Of a stretch of 60,033 bases of DNA, positions 38,245 to 46,751 are shown in pieces. This stretch comes from Deltaproteobacteria bacterium (GTDB lineage Bacteria; Myxococcota_C; UBA6777). The notes beneath the pieces are model-generated. The model had not been told where the DNA came from, did no database searches, and saw only the letters and a program-made list of their open reading frames with translations. The stretch's first letter is position 1, and the number at the start of each line of letters is the position of its first letter. Position numbers and translations under genes: made by a program. The stretch is from assembly GCA_002731275.1 (NCBI GenBank), contig PCBK01000036.1, positions 1 through 60,033 on the forward strand. The letters run 5' to 3'.

Positions 38245-39486
38245 ATGCAAGCGCTCGCCAAAAAACAACCTTTCGACGTCGTCGCCTTCCGCGAGGAGTT
38301 TCCTTGCCTGCAACAGCAGATCAAGGGGAAACCTCTCGTCTACCTCGACAACGCCGCCTCCAGTCAGACGCCCCGCGCAGTCATTGAGGCACTCGAACAC
38401 CACTACAAAGCGGATCGTTCGAATATCCACCGCGGCGTCCACACCCTCAGCCAACGCGCGACCAAAGCGTACGAAGACGCACGTCTCAAGTTGCAACGCT
38501 TCGTCAATGCTGCCGACAGCAAGGAGATCATCTTCTTGCGTGGGACAACAGAGGCCATCAACCTCGTCTCACAAGCATACGGTCGCTCCCGCTTCCAGGA
38601 AGGGGATGAGATCATCATCTCCGCGATGGAACACCACTCCAATATCGTCCCCTGGCAGATCTTGTGTGAACAAACAGGCGCCAAGCTGAAAGTCATCCCT
38701 ATCGATGAACGCGGTGTCCTCGATCTCGAAGCGTATGAAAAGATGCTCGGACCGCAGACAAAATTTGTCTCCGTCGTCTACATCTCCAACGCGCTCGGGA
38801 CGATCAACCCCGTCAAAAAGATCATCGACATGGCCCACGCTTACGATGTGCCCGTCATGCTCGATGGTGCACAGGCGACCCCTCACCTGAAGATCGATGT
38901 CCAACATCTCGACTGCGACTTCTACACGGTCTCAGGGCACAAGATGTTTGGTCCCACCGGTGTCGGTATTCTCTACGGAAAAGCAAAGTACCTCGACATG
39001 ATGGATCCCTACCATGGTGGCGGTGATATGATCCGCAAGGTCAGCTTTGACAAGACCGAGTATGCCGAAATTCCACATAAATTTGAGGCAGGCACGCCAA
39101 ACATCGCAGGCGGGATCGGGCTCGGGGCAGCCGTTGACTTCATCGAGCAATATGGTATGGAGAATCTGTTCGCCTATGAGCACGAGTTGTTGCAATACGG
39201 GACGGAGCTGCTCAGCCAATTCTCATCGCTGAAGATGATCGGGACTGCGCCAGAAAAAGCCAGCATTTTGGGCTTTACAATGGACATCGCCCATCCCCAT
39301 GATATTGGCACGATCCTCGATATGGAGGGGATCGCGATCAGAGCTGGCCATCACTGTGCCCAGCCTGTGATGGACTTCTTCGATATCTCAGCGACAGCCC
39401 GTGCGTCACTCGCACCATACAACACCAAAGCTGAGCTTGACGCCCTCGCAAAGGGTCTCGAAAAAGTGATCGGCATATTCTCATGA
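38245..39486 (+). CDS. sufS: Cysteine desulfurase SufS
   Basis: A 413-residue PLP enzyme that takes sulfur from cysteine for cluster assembly. The Schiff-base Lys is in VSGHKMFGPTG (~229) and the persulfide Cys in IRAGHHCAQPV (~374), the short type II (SufS/CsdA) form. GAGGAG lies ten bases before the ATG. Its stop overlaps the sufU start by four bases. Confidence 0.97.
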   Translation: MQALAKKQPFDVVAFREEFPCLQQQIKGKPLVYLDNAASSQTPRAVIEALEHHYKADRSNIHRGVHTLSQRATKAYEDARLKLQRFVNAADSKEIIFLRGTTEAINLVSQAYGRSRFQEGDEIIISAMEHHSNIVPWQILCEQTGAKLKVIPIDERGVLDLEAYEKMLGPQTKFVSVVYISNALGTINPVKKIIDMAHAYDVPVMLDGAQATPHLKIDVQHLDCDFYTVSGHKMFGPTGVGILYGKAKYLDMMDPYHGGGDMIRKVSFDKTEYAEIPHKFEAGTPNIAGGIGLGAAVDFIEQYGMENLFAYEHELLQYGTELLSQFSSLKMIGTAPEKASILGFTMDIAHPHDIGTILDMEGIAIRAGHHCAQPVMDFFDISATARASLAPYNTKAELDALAKGLEKVIGIFS

Positions 39487-39935
39487 GTTCAGATGAAGCG
39501 CGACGCCTCTACCAGTCACTCATTCTGGAGCACGGGCGCGCACCTCACAATTACCACAAGCTCGAAGACGCCACCCACACCCTCGAAGGGAACAACCCTC
39601 TGTGTGGTGACCGATATGTCCTACAACTGCGCATTCAGGATGATCACATCGAAGATGCCGCATTTGAAGGACATGGGTGTGCGATCTCCATGGCCTCCGC
39701 GTCGATGATGACCGACCTGATCAAGTCGCTCTCCTGTGAGCAGGCGCAGACATTGTTTGCCCAATTCCAACGCATCACACAAGGCGAACCGGTCCTCAGC
39801 GAGTCGTTGCCAGAAGAACTCAAAGCCTTCTCGGGACTCGCCGAATATCCCGCGCGGATCAAGTGTGCCAACCTGATCTGGTACACCCTTCAGGCGACGT
39901 TGACGCAACAAAACGAGCCTGTGAGCACCGAATAA
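39483..39935 (+). CDS. sufU: Sulfur-transfer/scaffold protein SufU
   Basis: A 150-residue SufU-type zinc protein that accepts sulfur from SufS. The three conserved Cys are in NPLCGD, GHGCAIS and IKCANLIW. The SufU-specific insertion between the second and third Cys is present, so it is not IscU. An ATGA overlap with sufS gives tight coupling. Confidence 0.96.
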   Translation: MSSDEARRLYQSLILEHGRAPHNYHKLEDATHTLEGNNPLCGDRYVLQLRIQDDHIEDAAFEGHGCAISMASASMMTDLIKSLSCEQAQTLFAQFQRITQGEPVLSESLPEELKAFSGLAEYPARIKCANLIWYTLQATLTQQNEPVSTE

Positions 39936-40002
39936 CAGATAACAAATACGTTTGCGCACATACCCAGACCACAAACGCAAAACCGCTCCCCGGAGAAGAA
40001 GA

Positions 40003-40641
40003 ATGGACGAGAAAGTCAGCACCACCGAAGAACAAAAGATGTCCACTGAGACATCCAGCCCGCAGACTGTCGACGCGCCACAGGATCATCCCCTTGCGCA
40101 GTCAGAAGCTGCGGCCTCTTCTACAAGTGTCGAAGAAGAGGTTGAGGTGTTTACAGGGATCCCTGATCACCTCCCAACGGTCGACAATCCGCCGTTCAAT
40201 CCCTTCCCCAAGCCCAAAAAGCACATGGACGACGAGCTCGCCGCCGCGAAAGAAAGAGGCAAGGCCGCGCTCGAACAGCGCAAGGAAGAAGAACAGGAAG
40301 ATGAACTCGCAAAGATGTTCATGAAGTCCGCGCCCATCGATGAGCAAGTCGTCGAAGCGATCAGCGAGATCTACGACCCTGAGATCCCCGTCAACATCTA
40401 CGAACTCGGCCTGATTTACAAGATCACCGTCGAGGAACGCGACGAAGGTCCACACGTCGATGTCGAGATGACGCTCACCTCCCCCGCGTGCCCTGTTGCA
40501 GGAACACTCCCCGGTGAGGTCGAGCAAAAAGTCCTTCAGATCCCCGCAGTCAAAACTGTCCGTGTGGAGCTGACATGGGATCCACCTTGGGGCCCCGAAA
40601 TGATGTCCGAAGCTGCACAACTCCAGCTCGGTTTCTTCTAG
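40003..40641 (+). CDS. sufT: SufT-type DUF59/MIP18 protein with long acidic N-terminus
   Basis: A 212-residue protein aiding iron-sulfur cluster delivery. The DUF59 domain fills the last ~105 residues: YDPEIPVNIYELGLIYKI, LTSPACPVAGTLPGEVEQ with the conserved Cys, and ELTWDPPWGPEMMSEAA. The ~100-residue N-terminus is acidic and probably disordered, longer than in common SufT. The ATG at 40003 has GGAG eight bases before it. Last gene of the suf operon, 67 bases after sufU. Confidence 0.93.
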   Translation: MDEKVSTTEEQKMSTETSSPQTVDAPQDHPLAQSEAAASSTSVEEEVEVFTGIPDHLPTVDNPPFNPFPKPKKHMDDELAAAKERGKAALEQRKEEEQEDELAKMFMKSAPIDEQVVEAISEIYDPEIPVNIYELGLIYKITVEERDEGPHVDVEMTLTSPACPVAGTLPGEVEQKVLQIPAVKTVRVELTWDPPWGPEMMSEAAQLQLGFF

Positions 40642-40851
40642 GCCATCACATTCAGTTCATGACCTCGGCCTCTCCTGCCCCCCCCCTCCACTTTCCTCAC
40701 AAAACACACAACAAGAAACCAACCACAACCCCACAAGCCCTCGAAAAAGAGCTTGAAACGATACATTTCGAGCGTTATGAGATAGCATTCCCTTCCAGGA
40801 CGACCTTGCAAAAAAAGCAGAGGCCGTTCCCAACACTACGGAGTTTGTGTG

Positions 40852-42063
40852 ATGAGTGATGAAGGTGCCAAAAAAGAAGCCAGCAAACTGAAACGGATCC
40901 TGATCGTCGTCGGTATCCTCGGCGCGCTCTTGATATTGTTGGCGCGGCCCATGTTATTTATGTACTTTCGCTGGAAGATCAAACCAGGGAAACCTTTTGC
41001 CGAGACGACCGCCCCCAAAGCGCCAGACTACAGCCAATCATCGAGCTGGGCAGCCCTCCCTGACCACAAAGATTACGCCGACGCGACGCCAGCCAACGTG
41101 TCGAGTCAGCCAGAAAACAAACGACGAGCTGATACGTTCTTTATCTATCCAACGACCTATATGAGTGGCAAATCCTGGAACGCCGATATCAACGAGAAGA
41201 CGTCCAAGACGCGTGTCGATACGCTCGTCATGAAACACCAAGCCAGCGCATTCAACGCTTGCTGTAAAGTCTACGCTCCTCGCTATCGACAGGCCACCCT
41301 CTACTTTGCGATGGGCTTTGAACCAGATGGCAAGAAAGCTCTTGAGCTTGCGTACAGCGACGTCGTGAGGGCTTTCAAGTACTATCTCAAGCACTGGAAC
41401 AAAGGACGCCCCTTCATCATCGCCGGGCACAGCCAAGGAAGTATCCACGGCCTCCGTCTCATCGAAGAACACGTCGCAAAGAATCCAACACTTCGTAAAC
41501 AATTGATCGCCGCCTACTTCCCAGGTAACCCCATCCACAAAGACAAATTCAAACGCTCCCTCGCACCTCTCACCGTTTGCAAAGAGCCAACAACGACGCA
41601 CTGCCTGATCAGCTGGCATACTCTTGGAAAAGACGGCGATGTCGAGAAGTACAACAGACTGAAGAAGTTCTATCCCCCCAACACTTACGAAGACGTGAAG
41701 GGACGAGACCATATCTGTGTCAACCCCATCACCTGGAAAGCCGAAGATCCAAATGGGCCGCTCCAAAAGCATCTCGGCGCGATCCAATATCACAGAGGTG
41801 ACAAGTCGATCCCTGAGCCGATCGCGTCGACAGTAAGCGGTGGCTGTGTAAAACGCGCGATGCGCGTCACAGAGGTCAGGTTGAAAGGATTCGACAGGAT
41901 GCTCTTTGGCCCCGGCGATTACCACATCTACGACTACAATTTGTTTTACATGAATATCCGCAAGAACGCCCTTGAACGTACCAACGCCTACTTCGCGAAA
42001 TACAACAAGAAGAAGACGACCCCTCCGACCAAACGTCCCCCGACGTCAGCCCCCAAACAATAA
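40852..42063 (+). CDS. Membrane-anchored DUF3089 alpha/beta hydrolase
   Basis: A 403-residue protein. A membrane helix at ~14-32 is followed by an outward-facing DUF3089 domain: DTFFIYPTTYM, KHQASAFNACCKVYAPRYRQ, and the nucleophile Ser in IAGHSQGSIHG (~190). A Pro/Lys/Thr-rich tail ends the protein. The ATG at 40852 is preferred over a GTG three bases before. Substrate unknown; family members are thought to be lipases or esterases. A shared terminator follows. Confidence 0.87.
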   Translation: MSDEGAKKEASKLKRILIVVGILGALLILLARPMLFMYFRWKIKPGKPFAETTAPKAPDYSQSSSWAALPDHKDYADATPANVSSQPENKRRADTFFIYPTTYMSGKSWNADINEKTSKTRVDTLVMKHQASAFNACCKVYAPRYRQATLYFAMGFEPDGKKALELAYSDVVRAFKYYLKHWNKGRPFIIAGHSQGSIHGLRLIEEHVAKNPTLRKQLIAAYFPGNPIHKDKFKRSLAPLTVCKEPTTTHCLISWHTLGKDGDVEKYNRLKKFYPPNTYEDVKGRDHICVNPITWKAEDPNGPLQKHLGAIQYHRGDKSIPEPIASTVSGGCVKRAMRVTEVRLKGFDRMLFGPGDYHIYDYNLFYMNIRKNALERTNAYFAKYNKKKTTPPTKRPPTSAPKQ

Positions 42064-42102
42064 AAAAAACCCTACGACCACACAAAAGACAAGGTCGTAG
42101 GG
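42062..42102 (-). terminator. Bidirectional terminator between convergent genes
   Basis: CCCTACGACC (42070-42079) pairs with GGTCGTAGGG (42093-42102). An A8 run on its left gives a T8 run for the minus-strand DUF2188 gene; for the plus-strand hydrolase gene the tail is CTTCTTC, weaker. It serves both convergent units. Confidence 0.85.
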
Positions 42103-42181
42103 CTTCTTCAAAATGAATCCAGGAGAGCGGGTCTTACCTTGCGGCAAACCTTTCTATCGCGCGACAAGCTCTCCGGACATC

Positions 42182-42460
42182 TCAGGCATAATTGTGTCTG
42201 AATTGAACTTTCCCTTCTTGATCGAACACGACAAGCTCAAGGGATTGTTTGGTCGCGAGCTCTTTCGCCCGTGTCACCGCTTCGTCTTTGGTCTCATGGA
42301 CAGACGTCGGGATGTCTGCACCACGGGGACGAACAGCCCAACCTCGGTCGTGAGGTTCGACGATCTGCACTTTGCCGCCAATACCCGTAAAGTCCTTGGC
42401 CTTCTCGACGACTGTGACGACTTCTTTCTTGATCTCTTTTTTGAGTTCTTCGGTTTTCAT
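42182..42460 (-). CDS. DUF2188 protein
   Basis: A 92-residue small protein. The C-terminal 60 residues match the DUF2188 pattern: KVQIVEPHDRGWAVRPRGAD, SVHETKDEAVTRAKELA, ELVVFDQEGKVQFRHNY. A Lys/Glu-rich helix leads. The ATG at 42460 with AAGGA upstream is preferred to one at 42493. DUF2188 genes are commonly stress-linked but the role is unknown. It lies with two other small minus-strand genes of similar flavour. Confidence 0.85.
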   Translation of the reverse strand: MKTEELKKEIKKEVVTVVEKAKDFTGIGGKVQIVEPHDRGWAVRPRGADIPTSVHETKDEAVTRAKELATKQSLELVVFDQEGKVQFRHNYA

Positions 42461-42540
42461 AATGATGTATCCTTTATCTATATTGAAAGTCATGGTTGAT
42501 TGTGGTGTTGTGTGATGACAAAATCATCGAATATCACGCG

Positions 42541-42720
42541 TCATAGCAGCTTGGAAGACTGCCCTCGTCCGAGATTGACGAAGAATGAAATGACAAACGC
42601 GACGACAAACAAGAAAAATAAAATCTTCGCGATCCCAGTGAATGCACCGGCCAGGCCTCCAAAACCAAGAAGCGCTGAAAGAATCGCAAGAATCATAAAC
42701 GCGAGAATCCAACCTAACAT
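42541..42720 (-). CDS. DUF1328 small membrane protein (YtjA-like)
   Basis: A 59-residue protein of two membrane helices: [22 protein letters not shown] and [23 protein letters not shown]. This is the DUF1328 pattern throughout. GGAAGGAG precedes the ATG at 42720; longer frames add a non-homologous lead. Such genes are induced by osmotic and other stress in several proteobacteria; function unknown. Confidence 0.93.
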   Translation of the reverse strand: MLGWILAFMILAILSALLGFGGLAGAFTGIAKILFFLFVVAFVISFFVNLGRGQSSKLL

Positions 42721-42811
42721 ACGAATCTCCTTCCATCGTGGAATCAAACATACAAATGTTGTCTTCAGACATATCTGGAGTTGACTGTTGTATCGGGACA
42801 AGAACCAGCTC

Positions 42812-42823
42812 CGGACATGTCCG
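42812..42823. promoter_or_regulatory. 12-bp perfect palindrome upstream of the DUF1328 gene
   Basis: CGGACATGTCCG is a perfect palindrome about 90 bases before the DUF1328 start codon. A partial copy, CCGGACATCT, occurs at 42174-42183 near the end of the DUF2188 gene. It may be an operator; it may be chance. Confidence 0.35.
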
Positions 42824-42925
42824 AAGTCATGCTCCCACCATCCTTAGTGGGGCAGCGTGCTCATAAAGGTCTAAAGGACCTCAGGCGTTTCCAAACCAAT
42901 CGGGACTCGGAATCGCCTCAAATCA

Positions 42926-43351
42926 TCATGAAGACTTCAGAGAATCGAGTGTTTCGTTGTACTTCTTCTCAAGGGAAGCCATGGACTCTTTGAGTGAGTT
43001 TTCCCACGACTTGAGATTCTCTTTACTGTCGGCTTTCGCTTGGTTAAGGCGTGCTTTGATCTGCGCTTGCTTCTTCTTCAGGGTCGCGAGTGATTCTTCC
43101 CACTTCTTCTTGACTTCGTCGCTGGCATCGGCCGACTTCTGTTTGATATTACTTTCGAGCTCGTTGACCTTGGCTTTGAGCGAGTCAAACTGTTTGCTCA
43201 TCTTGTTTTTGGTATCGGTGAAGGCGTTCTGGATGTCGTTTTTAATCGCGTTTGCCGCCTCTTTCACTTCTTCGGAGGTCGACTTCTTCTCACAAGCAAT
43301 CATGGTCAAGGGCAACAAGCAGGCGAGCAAAATCATCATAAACTTTCTCAT
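42926..43351 (-). CDS. Coiled-coil lipoprotein
   Basis: A 141-residue outer or inner membrane lipoprotein. The signal MRKFMMILLACLLPLTMIAC gives a lipobox. Residues ~30-140 are a charged heptad helix rich in Lys, Glu, Ser and Asn, resembling apolipoprotein-like or LEA-like stress lipoproteins. AAGGAG lies seven bases before the ATG at 43351. The 3' side has a G/C hairpin (GGCG-TTCC with GGAA-CGCC, about 42880-42916) that may stop transcription. Role unknown. Confidence 0.85.
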   Translation of the reverse strand: MRKFMMILLACLLPLTMIACEKKSTSEEVKEAANAIKNDIQNAFTDTKNKMSKQFDSLKAKVNELESNIKQKSADASDEVKKKWEESLATLKKKQAQIKARLNQAKADSKENLKSWENSLKESMASLEKKYNETLDSLKSS

Positions 43352-43776
43352 CAGAAACTCCTTTTTCTGTGTGGTAATACTGAGGAGTGGCCGAATGGAT
43401 CTACTTTCCAATCGCCTCCTGTCTCAGCGTGGTGCCCCCATAAAAAGCAAGTCGTGTGCCAACCAAACCAACCCCCTCATTCCAAAAAAACATGCCTTCA
43501 CATGCTCATCTTGTCTTTTTTGAGATTAAAAATGCTGTTTTCACTAAAAAAGAGAACAAAACAAACAAACGTTCGCTCTCCATCTCAAAAAATGAGCATC
43601 CTATCAGCACAAAGAGAAATAAAACTCCCAAAATATCCCCTTCTATCCTTATATAATATAACCCCCAAAAGAACCAAAAACACCATGGCACATGACTTGC
43701 TTATATTCCGGGGCAAGAACACACGAAGAAAAATATAGGGTTATCATTACCCATTCCCCGAGAAAAAGGATATATC
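43352..43776. other. A/T-rich divergent intergenic region
   Basis: No gene is seen. The middle (43530-43690) is markedly A-rich with a TATAAT-like stretch at about 43658, and should carry promoters for the divergent lipoprotein genes on either side. No certain -35 box could be paired with it. Confidence 0.5.
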
Positions 43777-44079
43777 ATGAGACATCTTAAGAACACGTTG
43801 TTGGCGGCAGTAAGTTTGATTGCAGTGGTTGTTTTTTCTGGCATGATTGGTTGTGGACGAGTCGATGATTACGTCGATTGTAACAAGATCTGCAACAGCT
43901 ACAAGACCTGTGTAGACAGTCAATACGATGTCGGCGAATGCACTGATTACTGCTACAAAAAATCACGTGAAGATGTCGACTATAACCGCGACGCAAATGA
44001 GTGCAACGCCTGTCTCGAAAGTCGAGCTTGTACAGAGAGCCTGCCCTGCACCGTCCAGTGCTCAACCGTCCTCCCCTAA
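43777..44079 (+). CDS. Small Cys-rich lipoprotein
   Basis: A 100-residue lipoprotein with lipobox MIGC near residue 25. The mature part has twelve further Cys in closely spaced pairs (CNKICNSYKTC, CTDYC, CNACLESRAC, CTVQC), so a disulfide-rich fold outside the cytoplasm is likely. AAAGGAT precedes the ATG. It belongs to no family I recognise; similar Cys-rich lipoproteins are common in myxobacteria. Confidence 0.8.
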   Translation: MRHLKNTLLAAVSLIAVVVFSGMIGCGRVDDYVDCNKICNSYKTCVDSQYDVGECTDYCYKKSREDVDYNRDANECNACLESRACTESLPCTVQCSTVLP

Positions 44080-44498
44080 TCTCGTCGTCACGGTGATACG
44101 CCCACCTTTGCCCCGTGAGCGTTGATGTGCACAAAAGAGAGAGGGGCAAAACGTTGGATGGATTTGTTTTTGTATGCTCTGGATGCATTGTTTGTGATGG
44201 ATGTTTGCTTGTATCTGTTGATTGTTGATTGTGTTGACTGATGATTGATCGTATGTGTCATCCGAATGGATTGTTTGTGCTCTTTTTTCCACATGTATTC
44301 TCTCCCCCCTTTGTTGCCTCCTGTTTCTCTTTGAAAGTCACCTTCTCCATTTCCCCAAAAAACTTTCGAACCATCCTGATGCGTGTTGCGTAGGAGTAGA
44401 AAGCCCCTGACAAACAGATCGCCACGAACAACGAGTATGTGGTACAACTGAGGGAATTCACACTTACGGGGTTTTTCCAACGATGAGGAGGAACATCA
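44080..44498. other. Upstream region of the Ro60-like gene
   Basis: No convincing gene. The part 44150-44270 is T/G-rich with repeated TTGATTG/TGATTGA words. I looked for a sigma-54 site of the kind RtcR uses on RNA-repair operons and saw no good GG-N10-GC pair. Minus-strand frames here are low-complexity. Confidence 0.5.
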
Positions 44499-46088
44499 AT
44501 GTCCCAGAACGCTTTTTTACAGGCAGTCCAACAATACGACTTCTTCACAGAGAATGGCGCACTCTCCCATTCAACAACAGGCTCTGCATTGGTCGATTAC
44601 TTCGCGAAGTGCGGCACCTATAGAGATCGCGAGCAAGAGGAAGTCAATGCCGATTTGAATAAGCTCTGGAATGACTCCCCGCTCATCGCGTTGATGATTG
44701 TCTTTTACGTGCGCAACATCTCCCGCAAGAGTCGTGGTTTCTTCACCTCGACGGAGGTCCAAAAAGGACAGGGTGCACGTGACGAGTTCCGCAAAGCGAT
44801 CGTCTTTTTGGCGACCAACCATCCTGAGGTCTTGCAAAAGAACCTCTGGCTCATCCCAGTCGTCGGCTGTTGGCGCGATCTGTGGCATGAGGACTTGATC
44901 AATGTGCTCGATCGCACACAGGTGTATGACCTCGTCCAACGCGGAATGCAAGACGAAGACATGCGCGGCCTCGTGGCCAAATACCTGCCACGTATTCGCA
45001 GTAAAGGACAAACGTACACAGAGCAACACAAAGCTCGCAACGAGTGGGCACGTGGGCTCTGCAAGGTGATGGGTTGGAGTGAGAAAGAGTATCGCCAATT
45101 CAAATCGAACCCAGCACACTCTGCGCACCAATTCCAGCGCGTGATGAGCGCGGGGCTTTGGGATGAGCTTGATTTCTCAAAGATCCCAGGGAAGGCGCTC
45201 TTCAAACTCGTCTCCAAGCGTGGAAAAGACGGACACACGACACTTGAGCGTCACAACCAGATCGAGCGTTACACAGAGTGGATCAAAGCACAGCCCGTCG
45301 CAAAATTCACAGGCTACGTCTACGAGTTGCTGTTGGCTGCACGGGGTCCACGTACAACATTGCCAGAGAAGCTCACATTTGATCGCCAATTTGACGGTCT
45401 GATCGAGCAGGCACGTAAAGACCGTGGTGGTCTCTCAGGAAACGTCTGGTGCGCGCTCGACACCTCAGGCTCGATGATGGCGGAGGCTGCGCCAGGTGTG
45501 ACTGCCTTCGACATCTGCGTCGGTATGGGGATCTTCTTCGCGACGCTCAACGAGGGCGCGTTCAAAGATCACGTCATCATGTTCGACTGCACCTCTTACG
45601 CGAAGTCCTTCAAGGGGACCTTCACGGAGAAAGTGCAACAGATCATGGGAACGACGACTGCGTGGGGTTCGACCAACTTCCAGTCGGTTATCGACGCCAT
45701 CGTTGATGTCCGACGTAAGAACCCAAAAGTCCCACTGTCGGACTTCCCAGAGACATTGCTGGTGGTCAGTGACATGCAATTCAACGCTGTGAACGGGGAG
45801 ACCGCACAGACCAACTACGACGCTGCGATGGAGAAACTTGCAGCAGTGGGTCTACCTAAGATCAACATCATCTGGTGGTGGGTCACAGGGCGTGGTAAGG
45901 ACTTCCCCTCCACACTGGACGATGAGGGTGTGACCATGATCGGTGGATTTGACGGATCCGTCGTCACGTTACTACTTGGTGGTGACGAGGTCATCGACGC
46001 AGAGACTGGCGAGAAACGCAAACCAAACGCGTACGAGAGTATGCTCAAGGCGCTCGACCAAGAGGTCCTGCGTCAGGTGAAGTTGTAA
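44499..46088 (+). CDS. Ro60-like VWA protein (DUF2828/TROVE superfamily)
   Basis: A 529-residue protein whose N-terminal ~300 residues are helical-repeat-like, with NLWLIPVVGCWRDLWHEDLI (as the RYGRWDDL region of TROVE) and LWDELDFSKIPGKALFKL, typical of DUF2828. The C-terminal VWA domain has an intact MIDAS: ALDTSGSMM (~327-335), the Thr in TAWGSTNFQS, and the Asp in LLVVSDMQF. Ro60 proteins are rings that bind misfolded RNA and small Y RNAs, and bacterial relatives sit next to their RNAs. Here four tRNA-like genes begin 61 bases after the stop on the same strand. GAGGAGG precedes the ATG. That it binds those RNAs is inferred. Confidence 0.88.
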   Translation: MSQNAFLQAVQQYDFFTENGALSHSTTGSALVDYFAKCGTYRDREQEEVNADLNKLWNDSPLIALMIVFYVRNISRKSRGFFTSTEVQKGQGARDEFRKAIVFLATNHPEVLQKNLWLIPVVGCWRDLWHEDLINVLDRTQVYDLVQRGMQDEDMRGLVAKYLPRIRSKGQTYTEQHKARNEWARGLCKVMGWSEKEYRQFKSNPAHSAHQFQRVMSAGLWDELDFSKIPGKALFKLVSKRGKDGHTTLERHNQIERYTEWIKAQPVAKFTGYVYELLLAARGPRTTLPEKLTFDRQFDGLIEQARKDRGGLSGNVWCALDTSGSMMAEAAPGVTAFDICVGMGIFFATLNEGAFKDHVIMFDCTSYAKSFKGTFTEKVQQIMGTTTAWGSTNFQSVIDAIVDVRRKNPKVPLSDFPETLLVVSDMQFNAVNGETAQTNYDAAMEKLAAVGLPKINIIWWWVTGRGKDFPSTLDDEGVTMIGGFDGSVVTLLLGGDEVIDAETGEKRKPNAYESMLKALDQEVLRQVKL

Positions 46089-46149
46089 AGGATCATATGA
46101 GCCTCTTTGTCAGAGGTTCATCGATTGATGGCGAAAGTCACAATCGTTC

Positions 46150-46265
46150 GAGGAAGTAGTCGAATGGCAAGACGCTGGTAAACACTTGTGGGTTTTGTAG
46201 AAAACCCCTCAGCACCATACGTTGTCAAAAACTGGAGATGGAGTGTTCGATTCCTCCCTTCCTCA
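46150..46265 (+). tRNA. Interrupted tRNA-like gene 1 (Gln-like body)
   Basis: Cloverleaf: acceptor GAGGAAG/CTTCCTC (46150-46156, 46258-46264), TA, D-arm GTC-GAATGGCAA-GAC, anticodon stem CTGGT/ACTGG (46175-46179, 46231-46235), T-loop TTCGATT with stem GGAG/CTCC and a bulged T at 46244. A ~44-nt insert at the 5' edge of the anticodon loop carries GGGTTTT-GTAG-AAAACCC (46190-46207) then CTCAGCA. Without the insert it is 72 nt. The body resembles tRNA-Gln; TTG is present at 46222-46224, but a standard 7-nt loop would instead read CAA, so identity is uncertain. CCA is not encoded. Confidence 0.75.
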
Positions 46266-46306
46266 AAAGACATATCTGGTGGGTGCCGTTTTGGAGCTCA
46301 CCGATG

Positions 46307-46422
46307 AGGAGAGTAGCTCAATTGGTAGAGCTTATTTGTGTGTTTTGTACAAAACACCTCAGCAACGTTAACACATATCACTTTTAATGATAAAGATGCG
46401 GGTTCGACTCCCGTCTCTCCTC
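46307..46422 (+). tRNA. Interrupted tRNA-like gene 2 (Lys, anticodon UUU)
   Basis: Acceptor AGGAGAG/CTCTCCT (46307-46313, 46415-46421), TA, D-arm GCTC-AATTGGTA-GAGC, loop CTTTTAA (46381-46387) with anticodon TTT, 3' stem TGATA, variable AAGAT, T-arm GCGGG-TTCGACT-CCCGT. The 5' anticodon strand TATTT (46333-46337) pairs four of five; an alternative TATCA just before the loop pairs perfectly, so two foldings compete. The 43-nt insert holds GTGTTTT-GTAC-AAAACAC (46340-46357) and CTCAGCA. Without it the RNA is 73 nt. CCA is not encoded. Confidence 0.85.
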
Positions 46423-46575
46423 CCCTTTTTCCCTTTCTTTTTTTCTTTCACTCAAAAAAGAGTGAACCTTTTGTGCCTGGAAACGTAGTACAGGCAGCCA
46501 ACGTCCAGCAGGTCGTATGATGAAAAGAATACGACTTTGTAGACGAGAGAATGGGCACTTGTTCGATTCTCGCTT
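46423..46575 (+). other. Spacer with hairpins and a possible decayed tRNA-like unit
   Basis: A T-rich stretch and hairpin TTCACTC-AAAAAA-GAGTGAA (about 46446-46465) follow gene 2. Further on are TGCCTG/CAGGCA, GTCGTAT/ATACGAC and a T-arm-like TTCGATT with flanking CGAG/CTCG split by extra bases (about 46535-46573). I could not build a full cloverleaf, so it may be a remnant or a different RNA. Confidence 0.4.
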
Positions 46576-46693
46576 GGGGAAGTCGTCTAGTGGTTAGGAT
46601 ACCGGTTAACACTCGTGAGTTTTGTAGAAAACTCCTCAGCACTACCCGTTTATTCCACGCCGGAGACGAAGTGTTCGATTCCTTCCTTCCCCG
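46576..46693 (+). tRNA. Interrupted tRNA-like gene 3 (Glu-like body)
   Basis: Acceptor GGGGAAG/CTTCCCC (46576-46582, 46686-46692), TC, D-arm GTCT-AGTGGTTA-GGAT, anticodon stem CCGGT/GCCGG (46602-46606, 46659-46663), T-loop TTCGATT with GAAG/CTTC and a bulged T at 46672, as in gene 1. The 45-nt insert has GAGTTTT-GTAG-AAAACTC (46617-46634) then CTCAGCA. D-arm and stem resemble tRNA-Glu; TTC is at 46653-46655, but a strict 7-nt loop would read TCC (Gly). Without the insert 73 nt. CCA is not encoded. Confidence 0.75.
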
Positions 46694-46751
46694 TTAGCCT
46701 GTCATGTGGCAGGTTTTGTGTTGGATGACTTGCGAGAGCACCGACACACAC

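Noticed and set aside
44062-44548. Minus-strand frames of 76-130 codons upstream of the Ro60-like gene
   Set aside because: Products are low-complexity from a T/G-rich stretch and overlap the start of the certain gene.
46535-46575. A fifth tRNA-like gene between genes 2 and 3
   Set aside because: A TTCGATT loop and some paired stretches are present, but no acceptor or D-arm could be fitted and no insert hairpin is complete. Kept only as a possible remnant.
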